Origin: Algoriphagus hitonicola
GTDB taxonomy: Bacteria > Bacteroidota > Bacteroidia > Cytophagales > Cyclobacteriaceae
Length of the DNA stretch: 64,000 bases
Assembly: GCF_900113375.1 (NCBI RefSeq)
Contig: NZ_FOPC01000011.1
Span: 6,530 to 70,529 of the forward strand
Direction: 5' to 3'
A program made the position numbers and the translations under genes. Every line of letters starts with the position of its first letter. Position 1 is the first letter of the stretch. The notes under the pieces were generated by a model. That model made no database searches and had not been told where the DNA came from. It saw nothing but the letters and a program-made list of their open reading frames with translations. Below are positions 44,408 through 52,208 of this stretch, in pieces.

Positions 44408-44431
44408 TTGAACTACTTAAAGAACGTTCAA
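44408..44431. promoter_or_regulatory. Inverted repeat in the divergent gap between the PorW-like gene and atpZ
   Basis: TTGAAC (44408-44413) and GTTCAA (44426-44431) form 6-bp arms with a 12-bp spacer in a 132-bp divergent gap. It could be an operator, but the arms are short enough to occur by chance. Confidence 0.25.
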
Positions 44432-44501
44432 GTGATTTCAATTATTTTGCCAATAAATTTCAGCTGAAAATAGATGCCGTAAAATTGGTTAATTTGGTAA
44501 G

Positions 44502-44738
44502 ATGAACAAAAAAGAACCACAAAAACCACGATTTGATCCGCCTTTATATATGAAGTATATCGGTCTGTCTTTTCAGCTTTTTGCAGTGATCGGCGGAGGA
44601 ACTTGGCTGGGATGGTGGATTCAGGGGAAAAGCGAGATGAAATTTCCGATTTGGATTATGCTCTTTGTTTTTTTGTCAATAGCCTTGGCATTTTATCAGC
44701 TTTGGCAATCCTTACAAAAGGATGAGCGGAGCAAATAA
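44502..44738 (+). CDS. AtpZ/AtpI-family ATP synthase accessory protein
   Basis: 78 residues with two transmembrane helices (YIGLSFQLFAVIGGGTWLGWW and the second around PIWIMLFVFLSIALAF) and a Gly-rich first helix with the pattern typical of AtpZ. AtpZ helps assemble the c-ring or passes Mg2+. It is the first gene of the ATP synthase operon. A basic, Lys-rich N-terminus precedes the first helix. Confidence 0.85.
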   Translation: MNKKEPQKPRFDPPLYMKYIGLSFQLFAVIGGGTWLGWWIQGKSEMKFPIWIMLFVFLSIALAFYQLWQSLQKDERSK

Positions 44739-44774
44739 ATTTTTTCCTGTAATTTTGCCTCAATTCTACAGCCT

Positions 44775-45158
44775 ATGAAATTGCTCAAAAATATCCACCT
44801 TAGTTTTTTGGCCTTAAGTGTATTGATTTACCTGTTGATTTTACTTTTACAGCAGGTTTTGCCTCAGGTAATTCATGAGGAAATCTGGATGATTTTTGGG
44901 TTTTTGGCCATTTTCTCCTATTTCATTACGAGTGTGGCACTTTGGCTGTATAAAAAATCTCCTGAAAATATTCTGCAAATCAAACTTTTGGGTATGTTGA
45001 TTCGCGTGATTAGTGCATTGGGCTTTATCGGGATCATGGTATTTCTGGGGATGGAGAATATTCTTCTGTTTATATCGGATTTCTTCATGATTTTTTTGTT
45101 CTACCTGATTTTTGATATCTACACCTTTATTTCTAACTTGCGCCCGATTTCGAAGTAG
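44775..45158 (+). CDS. Small four-helix membrane protein in the ATP synthase operon
   Basis: 127 residues with four predicted transmembrane helices (segments such as LALSVLIYLLILLL and GFLAIFSYFITSVALWL). It lies between atpZ and atpB, in the position where other bacteria have atpI. I do not recognise the family; an AtpI-like c-ring assembly role is inference from position only. Confidence 0.65.
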   Translation: MKLLKNIHLSFLALSVLIYLLILLLQQVLPQVIHEEIWMIFGFLAIFSYFITSVALWLYKKSPENILQIKLLGMLIRVISALGFIGIMVFLGMENILLFISDFFMIFLFYLIFDIYTFISNLRPISK

Positions 45159-45177
45159 CCCTCAAAAAAACGAGTTA

Positions 45178-46218
45178 ATGACGCGCAAAATTCTGGCATT
45201 AAGTGTTTTATTCTCAGTAATGTTACTGAGCTTCACCAGCGCGACTTTCGCAGCAGGTTCGGAGACCGAAGGAGGAGAAGATCCGACGGGTTTTATCATG
45301 CATCACATCAAGGATTCGCATGAATGGCATTTTTTCAATGTAGGGCATACTCATGTCACCTTGCCACTGCCTGTAATCACCTATGCTCCGGATCGGGGAT
45401 TGGAGTTTTATTCCTCCAAAGATTTCCAAAATCCCGAGACGCATAAATTCGGAAAAGAATATGCGCACAATGGCATCTATATCGATGATCATGATCATTT
45501 GGGACGAGTGGATGGCGCTGCGATCTATGACTTTTCTTTGACCAAAAATGTGGCGATGATGATATTTGTCATTGCCGTGATTCTTTACATCTTTCTTTCG
45601 GCTGCCAGTCATTATAAAAAGCACGGTGCCGTAGCTCCAAGGGGAATTGCATCTTGGGTCGAGCCGATTATAATTTTTGTACGGGATGAGATTGCAGAAA
45701 AATCAATCGGTCCGAAATACAAAAAATTTGTTCCTTATTTATTGACCTTATTTTTCTTTGTCTGGATCGGCAACTTGCTGGGATTACTTCCTGGTGCTGC
45801 CAACTTGACCGGAAATATTGCGGTGACCTTTACCTTGGCAATCTTGACCTTTATCATCACCAATGTCAATGGAAACAAGGATTATTGGAAGCACGTATTT
45901 GCCACTCCGGGGGTACCGGTTGCATTGCTTCCCATTATCGTGGTGGTTGAGTTTATCGGATTATTTACCAAGCCCTTTGCCTTGATGGTCCGATTGTTTG
46001 TGGCGATCACGGCGGGACACATTGTGATTTTGTCCTTTATCGCTTTGGTATTCATCTTTGAGTCTTATACGATCGGGGTAGTCTCTACTCTGATGGTTAC
46101 CTTTATAAATATGATCGAACTGTTGGTGGCTACGATTCAGGCCTATGTATTTACGTTGTTTACAGCGATGTACATTGGTGGAGCAGTAGCGGAGCATGCC
46201 CATGACGATCATCATTAA
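45178..46218 (+). CDS. atpB: ATP synthase F0 subunit a
   Basis: 346 residues from the ATG at 45178; the longer open frame to 45112 overlaps the previous gene. The N-terminal signal-like helix and roughly 100-residue extracytoplasmic, His/Asp-rich part are typical Bacteroidota extensions. The conserved C-terminal helices follow, including PFALMVRLFVAITAGHI with the essential proton-pathway Arg. Subunit a forms the two half-channels that drive c-ring rotation. Confidence 0.93.
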   Translation: MTRKILALSVLFSVMLLSFTSATFAAGSETEGGEDPTGFIMHHIKDSHEWHFFNVGHTHVTLPLPVITYAPDRGLEFYSSKDFQNPETHKFGKEYAHNGIYIDDHDHLGRVDGAAIYDFSLTKNVAMMIFVIAVILYIFLSAASHYKKHGAVAPRGIASWVEPIIIFVRDEIAEKSIGPKYKKFVPYLLTLFFFVWIGNLLGLLPGAANLTGNIAVTFTLAILTFIITNVNGNKDYWKHVFATPGVPVALLPIIVVVEFIGLFTKPFALMVRLFVAITAGHIVILSFIALVFIFESYTIGVVSTLMVTFINMIELLVATIQAYVFTLFTAMYIGGAVAEHAHDDHH

Positions 46219-46253
46219 TCGAATTTCTTTGTTCAATTTATAAATCTAACGTT

Positions 46254-46514
46254 ATGTTAACTTCTATCTTGTTGACTGCAGGATTCGCACTAATGGGTGC
46301 AGGTATCGGTGCAGGTATTGTTGCGATTGGCGCAGGACTTGGTATCGGCCGTATTGGTGGTCAAGCAATGGAATCCATTGCTCGTCAGCCAGAAGCTGCA
46401 GGTAAAATTCAAACTGCCATGTTGATCATTGCAGCTTTGATCGAGGTGGTTTCCCTGTTTGCAGTAGTAATTTGTCTACTTATTGCATTGAATGCAGGCG
46501 GAGTTGCCTTCTAA
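46254..46514 (+). CDS. atpE: ATP synthase F0 subunit c
   Basis: 86 residues, two helices with a Gly-rich first helix and the RQPE loop (residues 44-47). The ion-binding residue is Glu64 in AALIEVVSL. The sodium-ligand set of Ilyobacter-type c subunits (a Gln in helix 1 and Ser/Thr after the Glu) is missing, as the corresponding positions are Ile31, Val65 and Val66. The c-ring is therefore probably proton-coupled. Confidence 0.96.
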   Translation: MLTSILLTAGFALMGAGIGAGIVAIGAGLGIGRIGGQAMESIARQPEAAGKIQTAMLIIAALIEVVSLFAVVICLLIALNAGGVAF

Positions 46515-46525
46515 GAACAATGAAT

Positions 46526-46556
46526 AGGGATTGGCGCTAGGCCAATCCCTTCTTTT
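46526..46556 (+). terminator. Hairpin with short T-run between atpE and atpF
   Basis: A perfect 10-bp stem AGGGATTGGC/GCCAATCCCT with a 5-base loop is followed by TCTTTT. It lies inside the operon, so it could be a partial terminator or a mRNA-stabilising 3' hairpin that favours atpE, whose product is needed in about ten copies. Confidence 0.7.
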
Positions 46557-46585
46557 GAACAAACACGAAATTTAACCCATTTACC

Positions 46586-47080
46586 ATGGATTTGATTGTA
46601 CCTAGTTCGGGCCTGATATTTTGGCAACTGATTGGCTTTTTAGCCTTGTTTTATGTATTGCTAAAGTTTGCCTGGAAGCCCATGCTTGCAGCGCTTGAGG
46701 AGCGTGACGGAAGCATTGAAAGCGCATTGAAGGCTGCTGAACAAGCCCGCAATGAAATGGCAAATTTGAAAGCCGAAAACGAGAAGTTGTTGGCTGAGGC
46801 ACGTGTAGAGCGTGATATGATTTTGACCAAAGCACAGGAGGCATCTAAGCGCATGATCGAAGAGGCCAAAGAAGAATCGATCAAGCAAGGTGCGCTTATG
46901 ATCGAAAACGCCAAAGCCGTCATCGAAACTGAAAAGAAGGCAGCCCTTACCGAAGTGAAGAATCAAGTGGCTATTTTGACCTTGGAAGTAACTGAGAAAT
47001 TGCTTCGTAAAAATCTTTCTGACCAAGCTTCTCAAAAAGAACTGGTGGATGAATTTGTCAAAGACCTGAAGTTAAACTAA
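46586..47080 (+). CDS. atpF: ATP synthase F0 subunit b
   Basis: 164 residues. A single N-terminal helix (LIFWQLIGFLALFYVLLKFAW) is followed by a long charged coiled coil (Lys/Glu/Ala-rich), the peripheral stalk. It connects F0 to the delta subunit. The next gene, atpH, starts 9 bases later. Confidence 0.95.
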   Translation: MDLIVPSSGLIFWQLIGFLALFYVLLKFAWKPMLAALEERDGSIESALKAAEQARNEMANLKAENEKLLAEARVERDMILTKAQEASKRMIEEAKEESIKQGALMIENAKAVIETEKKAALTEVKNQVAILTLEVTEKLLRKNLSDQASQKELVDEFVKDLKLN

Positions 47081-47089
47081 TCGAATTCC

Positions 47090-47650
47090 ATGTCTAATCA
47101 TCGAGTTGCTTCCCGATACGCCAAGTCCATCTTGGAGCTTTCTTTGGAAAAAGGATTGCTCGAGGAAGTATATGCGGATTTCAATAAGCTCAATAGTATT
47201 GCTCAGGAAAACCGGGAATTGGGTCTTTTACTAAAAAATCCGATAGTCGCTTCTGAGAAAAAACTGAAAGTTCTTCAGGAGTTATTTGCAAAAGACTCCC
47301 AAAAAATGACGCTTAAGTTTTTTGAGATCGTGGCTAAAAAGAACCGTGCGGATGTCCTAGTCGAAGTGGCTAAGGAATTTGTGGCGCAGTATAACTTACA
47401 CAAATCGATTCAAGTAGCGGAATTGACTACCACCTATCCGGTAGAATCCGCTCAGCGAGAGATCTTCGAGAAATTGGTTAAGGATATTTCCGGAAAGAAA
47501 ACCATTCAATTCATCGAAAAAATCAACCCCGATTTGATTGGGGGATTTGTATTGAAAGTCAATGACCGTCTTCTCGATGAGTCCTTGAAAAGTAAGCTAA
47601 ACGCCTTGAAAATCGAGTTTAGCCAAAACCATTACGAAAGTAAAATATAA
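47090..47650 (+). CDS. atpH: ATP synthase F1 subunit delta
   Basis: 186 residues with the six-helix N-terminal domain and the typical start SNHRVASRYAKSILELSLE, ending in the conserved GGFVLKVNDRLLDESLKSKL segment. Delta links the peripheral stalk to alpha. It is in the standard position between atpF and atpA. Confidence 0.94.
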   Translation: MSNHRVASRYAKSILELSLEKGLLEEVYADFNKLNSIAQENRELGLLLKNPIVASEKKLKVLQELFAKDSQKMTLKFFEIVAKKNRADVLVEVAKEFVAQYNLHKSIQVAELTTTYPVESAQREIFEKLVKDISGKKTIQFIEKINPDLIGGFVLKVNDRLLDESLKSKLNALKIEFSQNHYESKI

Positions 47651-47677
47651 TTTAAAAAGCATTAATCAATCTATATC

Positions 47678-49255
47678 ATGGCAGAAGTAAGACCAGATGA
47701 AGTTTCGGCAATCCTGAGAGAGCAACTCTCCGGTGTCAGAACAGAGGCCGAACTTGAAGAAGTGGGCACCGTACTCCAAGTGGGTGACGGGGTAGCCCGA
47801 ATCTATGGACTTTCAAAGGCACAGTCCGGTGAATTGCTGGAATTTGAAAATGGTCTGAAAGCCATGGTGCTCAACCTGGAAGAAGACAATGTCGGTGCCG
47901 TACTTTTTGGAGATTCCAAGGAAATCAAAGAAGGAGATACCGTAAAACGAACCAAGAAAATCGCTTCCCTGAAAGTAGGTGAAGGAATGCTAGGTCGGGT
48001 GGTAGATACACTCGGTAATCCAATTGATGGAAAAGGTCCTATCGCTGGTGAATTGTACGAGATGCCATTAGAGCGAAAAGCTCCCGGGGTAATCTACCGT
48101 CAGCCGGTAACCGAGCCACTTCAGACCGGAATCAAATCTATCGATGCCATGATTCCTATTGGACGTGGACAGCGGGAATTGGTGATTGGTGACCGTCAGA
48201 CCGGTAAAACTGCCGTGGTGATTGATACCATTTTGAATCAAAAAGAATTTTACGATAGAGGAGAGCCTGTATTCTGTATCTATGTAGCTATTGGACAGAA
48301 AGCCTCTACCGTCGCAGGTGTAGTTGCTGCCTTGGAAAAAGGCGGTGCAATGCCTTATACCGTTATCGTGTTGGCCGGTGCATCAGATCCAGCTCCCATG
48401 CAGTTCTTTGCCCCATTTACGGGTGCAGCCATCGGAGAGTTTTTCCGTGATACCGGACGTCCGGCGTTGGTGGTATATGATGACCTTTCCAAGCAGGCGG
48501 TAGCTTACCGTGAGGTTTCCCTTCTTTTGAGAAGACCTCCGGGACGTGAGGCCTATCCTGGAGACGTGTTCTACCTGCACTCAAGATTGCTCGAAAGAGC
48601 CGCAAAAATCAATAAATCTGATGCCATTGCGCAGCAAATGAACGATCTGCCGGATACCATTAAGCATTTGGTCAAAGGTGGAGGTTCCTTAACTGCCCTT
48701 CCAATCATCGAAACCCAAGCGGGTGACGTTTCTGCTTACATTCCGACTAACGTGATTTCCATTACCGACGGTCAGATTTTCTTGGAGACCAACTTATTCA
48801 ACTCCGGTATTCGTCCAGCGATCAACGTGGGTATTTCTGTATCCCGAGTAGGGGGTAATGCGCAGATCAAAACCATGAAAAAGGTAGCCGGTACCTTGAA
48901 GTTGGATCAGGCACAGTTCCGTGAATTGGAGGCTTTCTCTAAATTCGGATCTGACCTTGATGCCACGACTAAGCGTACCATCGAGAGAGGCCGCCGAAAT
49001 CAAGAGATCCTAAAGCAGCCACAGTACGCTCCGGTAGCCGTAGAGCACCAGGTAGCGATCATTTATGCTTCTACTAAAGGCCTGATGGACAGTGTTCCTG
49101 TAGAAAAAGCAAGAGCATTTGAGCGTGAATTCTACTTGTTGCTTGATTCTTCTTATCCTGAGGCGTTGAAAGCAATCTTAGCCGGGGATATCGATACCGC
49201 CGGAGAGTTGCTCGAAAAAGCAGCAGCAGAACTTGCACCTAAGTTTTCAAAGTAA
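47678..49255 (+). CDS. atpA: ATP synthase F1 subunit alpha
   Basis: 525 residues. The P-loop [10 protein letters not shown] is near residue 170, the alpha signature segments [21 protein letters not shown] (cut in part) and [17 protein letters not shown] are present, and the C-terminal helical domain is complete. The alpha subunits form the non-catalytic sites of the F1 hexamer. The beta gene is not in this cluster. Confidence 0.98.
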   Translation: MAEVRPDEVSAILREQLSGVRTEAELEEVGTVLQVGDGVARIYGLSKAQSGELLEFENGLKAMVLNLEEDNVGAVLFGDSKEIKEGDTVKRTKKIASLKVGEGMLGRVVDTLGNPIDGKGPIAGELYEMPLERKAPGVIYRQPVTEPLQTGIKSIDAMIPIGRGQRELVIGDRQTGKTAVVIDTILNQKEFYDRGEPVFCIYVAIGQKASTVAGVVAALEKGGAMPYTVIVLAGASDPAPMQFFAPFTGAAIGEFFRDTGRPALVVYDDLSKQAVAYREVSLLLRRPPGREAYPGDVFYLHSRLLERAAKINKSDAIAQQMNDLPDTIKHLVKGGGSLTALPIIETQAGDVSAYIPTNVISITDGQIFLETNLFNSGIRPAINVGISVSRVGGNAQIKTMKKVAGTLKLDQAQFRELEAFSKFGSDLDATTKRTIERGRRNQEILKQPQYAPVAVEHQVAIIYASTKGLMDSVPVEKARAFEREFYLLLDSSYPEALKAILAGDIDTAGELLEKAAAELAPKFSK

Positions 49256-49265
49256 TATTTCAACT

Positions 49266-49285
49266 ACCGGGGCTTCGGCCTCGGT
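49266..49285 (+). ncRNA. UUCG tetraloop hairpin between atpA and atpG
   Basis: ACCGGGGC-TTCG-GCCTCGGT folds into an 8-bp stem (one G-U pair) closed by a C(UUCG)G tetraloop, a very stable RNA hairpin. No T-run follows, so it is not a terminator. It is reported here as an mRNA structure rather than a separate RNA gene. Confidence 0.5.
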
Positions 49286-49313
49286 CATTAGATAGAAGTA
49301 CAATTAAGCACTG

Positions 49314-50186
49314 ATGGCTAACCTTAAGGAAGTAAAGCAGCGTATCACCTCGGTAGTTTCGACACAGCAGATTACCAAGGCTATGAAAATGGTCTCTGCG
49401 GCAAAACTCAGAAGAGCACAGGACAAAATCGTGCAGATGCGTCCCTATTCTCAGAAGTTGACCAATATCCTCAACAATGTTTCCGCGGCTGCCGAGGGAT
49501 CGGAGGATCTAGTCTATGCCCAAAAGCGTGAGGTAAACAAGGTGCTGATCGTACCCGTGACTTCGGATAAGGGACTTTGCGGTGCCTTCAATTCCAATAT
49601 TATCAAGGCCTCTAACGCAGCGATCAACGGGCAATTTGCAGGAAAGCAGATTTCCATTCTTCCTTTGGGTAAGAAAGCTTACGAATACTTCAAGAAATCC
49701 GATTACACGCTGATTGATCAGTTTTATCAGGTATTTTCAGAGGTTGCTTTTGACAATGTCAAGTCAGCGGCTGAGTTTGCCATGAACGGATTTGTAGCGG
49801 GAGATTATGATCAAGTGGTCTTGGTCTTCAATGAATTTAAGAACGTTGCTACGCAAATTATCCGTACCGAGAAGTTTTTGCCTATGGCCCAAGAGGAAAC
49901 CAATGAGGTAAAGACGGCCGAGGTGGATTATATTTTGGAGCCATCGAGATCTTATATCATCGAGGAATTGGTTCCCACTTCCTTGAAGATTCAGTTTTAC
50001 AAAGCTGTTTTGGAAAGCAATGCCTCCGAGCACGGCGCTCGAATGACCGCGATGGACAAGGCGACAGAAAACGCCGGAGATTTGCTTAAAGAACTTCGCC
50101 TGATGTACAACCGTACCCGTCAGGCAGCGATTACCAACGAGATTTTGGAAATCGTGGCCGGTGCCAATGCATTGGGAGGAAAATAA
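49314..50186 (+). CDS. atpG: ATP synthase F1 subunit gamma
   Basis: 290 residues. The N-terminal helix is typical (ANLKEVKQRITSVVSTQQITKAMKMVSAAKLRRA, shown in part as ITKAMKMVSAAKLRRA) and the C-terminal helix ends in TRQAAITNEILEIVAGANAL. Gamma is the rotating shaft. The operon ends here with a strong terminator; atpD and atpC are not downstream. Confidence 0.96.
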   Translation: MANLKEVKQRITSVVSTQQITKAMKMVSAAKLRRAQDKIVQMRPYSQKLTNILNNVSAAAEGSEDLVYAQKREVNKVLIVPVTSDKGLCGAFNSNIIKASNAAINGQFAGKQISILPLGKKAYEYFKKSDYTLIDQFYQVFSEVAFDNVKSAAEFAMNGFVAGDYDQVVLVFNEFKNVATQIIRTEKFLPMAQEETNEVKTAEVDYILEPSRSYIIEELVPTSLKIQFYKAVLESNASEHGARMTAMDKATENAGDLLKELRLMYNRTRQAAITNEILEIVAGANALGGK

Positions 50187-50208
50187 AATCCAATAGACCC
50201 ATATTTCT

Positions 50209-50241
50209 AAACCACAGCTTGCAAGGGCTGTGGTTTTTTTG
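50209..50241 (+). terminator. Terminator of the atp operon
   Basis: AACCACAGC/GCTGTGGTT is a 9-bp stem with an 8-base loop followed by seven or more T residues, 22 bases after the atpG stop. Confidence 0.9.
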
Positions 50242-50278
50242 TGGGATTTTTATAAATTGAACTAAAGTTTTTAATAAA

Positions 50279-51343
50279 ATGATGTTCAATTTACCTGAAG
50301 AAAGAAATCTACCAATCCAATTTTTATCTTCTACATTAGGAAAGACAGCTGCAACTTATAAGTTCTACTGGTTTATTTCCTTAGTTCAATTGATTGAAGA
50401 AGAAGGTGCTATCGTTGAAAAAAAGAAAATCTTTGCAAGGATGCTTGCAAATGCATGGTATACGGTTAACTATTTCAAAATTTCTTTTGGAAAACAAGAC
50501 AAAGTTCATGAAGCCGTTTCTTATTTTAAAGAGGAAATAAAGATTCCAATAGACTTGGGTCGGACTAGAGTTTGGGAAAAAATACTTTCAAGTAAAGATT
50601 CTCGATCTAATTCAATTCTTTCACATTTCGACAATCAAGTGCCTCACTGGTTTCTTTCACCGTGGTTTCCAAGGATGAGTAAGCGACAGATTTATTCGAA
50701 TTCCAAGGACCCTAAAAGAAAGAGTCCGTATTTTTTAGAATCAAATTTCATAGAAGTTAATCCAGAATGGTTATCTTATCTTTTGAAAAATTCAGCGATT
50801 TTAAAGGATTTTTGCTTTTGGAATTTGAGTTTGTTTTTACAAAAACATAACCCAAATGTTCCTGACATACCCAATAAACTTATCAAGCCAATAAGTAGGG
50901 CCTCGCTAAATAAACAAAAGAGAGATTTCTGGAATATCTATTTTGAGGAAGTTAAAGAACAGGAGTGTATATATTCTGGAGAAAATCTCACATCAAAAAA
51001 TTATGTTTTAGATCATTTTGTCCCTTACAATTTTGTTTCTCATGATCTGAATTGGAATTTGGTACCAGCTCATGCATCAATCAATGGATCAAAAAGCGAT
51101 AAGCTTCCAAGACTAAATCAGTATTTCGATTCATTTTATGAAATACAGAAAAGAGCCCTCCAAGTAGTCATAAAAAATCATCCAGCTTCGAAATTAATTG
51201 AGGACTATTTGTCAATTTTTCCTTCCATCGAGAGCTTTCAATATACTGGATTATCAAAGAATAAATTTAAAGAAACGATAGAGCCTCTGATTACCATTGC
51301 TCATAATAATGGTTTTGAATTCTATGAACCAAAGGCAAAATAA
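50279..51343 (+). CDS. HNH endonuclease-domain protein
   Basis: 354 residues. The N-terminal 200 residues are of no domain I can name (LSSTLGKTAATYKFYWFISL and a later Trp/Pro-rich stretch). The HNH core is at residues 228-275: Cys230, Asp245-His246 (VLDHFVPYN), Asn260 and Asn269 in NGSKSDK, giving an H-N-N set. The family of HNH nucleases includes restriction enzymes, homing endonucleases and defence effectors. It is AT-rich (18 of 60 bases G+C at 50701-50760, against 29 of 60 in atpG at 49981-50040). It overlaps the next gene by 20 bases, so the two are translationally linked. Confidence 0.8.
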   Translation: MMFNLPEERNLPIQFLSSTLGKTAATYKFYWFISLVQLIEEEGAIVEKKKIFARMLANAWYTVNYFKISFGKQDKVHEAVSYFKEEIKIPIDLGRTRVWEKILSSKDSRSNSILSHFDNQVPHWFLSPWFPRMSKRQIYSNSKDPKRKSPYFLESNFIEVNPEWLSYLLKNSAILKDFCFWNLSLFLQKHNPNVPDIPNKLIKPISRASLNKQKRDFWNIYFEEVKEQECIYSGENLTSKNYVLDHFVPYNFVSHDLNWNLVPAHASINGSKSDKLPRLNQYFDSFYEIQKRALQVVIKNHPASKLIEDYLSIFPSIESFQYTGLSKNKFKETIEPLITIAHNNGFEFYEPKAK

Positions 51344-52184
51344 TTTTTCACATCTCACCGCAAAAGAGCGATCATCGCTTTCTTTTCCTGCAAAGAGAGT
51401 TAAGGAAATGGGACTGCTTCAAGGTGAAATTCTGGATTTTGGTTGTGGCTTTGGAAAAGATGTTGAAATCCTATTTCAGCAAGGATTTTCAATTGAGGGA
51501 TATGATAAGTATTACCTCCCCGAATATCCCAAAAAGCGATATGATACAATCATCTGCTTTTATGTTTTGAACGTATTGATGCCAGAGGAGCAATCTCTGG
51601 TTTTGATGGAAATTTCGGCATTGCTTAAGCCCTCTGGTAAGGCTTATTTTGCTGTTCGGCGGGATTTGGTTTATGAAGGATTCCGGACGCACAAGATTCA
51701 CCAAAAACCGACTTACCAGACCAATGTGATCTTACCTTTTCAGTCTATTTTTAAAAATGATTTTTGTGAAATTTATGAATATCGACATTTCAATCAATTT
51801 GAAAATTCTGAATCTAGTTGCCCGTTTTGCTGCCCAAGTTCAGAAACAGAATTGATTCTTGAATCTGCACAGGCTTTTTCGATTTTTGATAAATATCCTG
51901 TAAATCCGGGTCATGCATTAATTATTCCGAAGCGACATGTTTCAGATTATTTTGAGTTGAGTTTTATGGAGCAATCATCTTGTATTTTTATGCTCAATGA
52001 AGTGAAAAAGGAAATCCAAAAGCGCTATGTTCCCGAAGGGTTCAATGTGGGGATTAATATTGGTGAAAAAGCTGGACAAACTATTTCACATGTTCATATT
52101 CATTTGATTCCAAGATATTTGGGTGATGTTGAAGATCCGAGAGGTGGGGTGAGGGGGGTGATTCCCCAAAAAAGGAATTATTAA
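51324..52184 (+). CDS. SAM-dependent methyltransferase fused to a HIT domain
   Basis: 286 residues from the ATG at 51324, which lies in the 3' end of the HNH gene. Residues 36-160 are a class I methyltransferase: motif I ILDFGCGFGKDVEIL and the acidic D61 in GYDKYY, then CFYVLNVLMPEEQ. Residues 166-286 are a HIT domain: CPFC, then the HVHIH triad (256-260) and the C-terminal DPRGGVRGVIP. HIT proteins hydrolyse or transfer nucleotides. The two domains together with the upstream HNH nuclease suggest nucleic-acid modification and cleavage. I found no restriction-enzyme-type target-recognition domain. Confidence 0.82.
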   Translation: MNQRQNNFSHLTAKERSSLSFPAKRVKEMGLLQGEILDFGCGFGKDVEILFQQGFSIEGYDKYYLPEYPKKRYDTIICFYVLNVLMPEEQSLVLMEISALLKPSGKAYFAVRRDLVYEGFRTHKIHQKPTYQTNVILPFQSIFKNDFCEIYEYRHFNQFENSESSCPFCCPSSETELILESAQAFSIFDKYPVNPGHALIIPKRHVSDYFELSFMEQSSCIFMLNEVKKEIQKRYVPEGFNVGINIGEKAGQTISHVHIHLIPRYLGDVEDPRGGVRGVIPQKRNY

Positions 52185-52208
52185 ACTCAATTTATAAATG
52201 TCATTTTC

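Noticed and set aside
46254-46514. A sodium-dependent ATP synthase
   Set aside because: The c subunit lacks the Gln, Ser and Thr sodium ligands; Ile31, Val65 and Val66 occupy these positions.
50279-52184. A classical type II restriction-modification pair
   Set aside because: The methyltransferase lacks the catalytic NPPY/DPPY or PC motif of DNA methyltransferases, and no target-recognition domain is seen, so standard R-M assignment is not supported.
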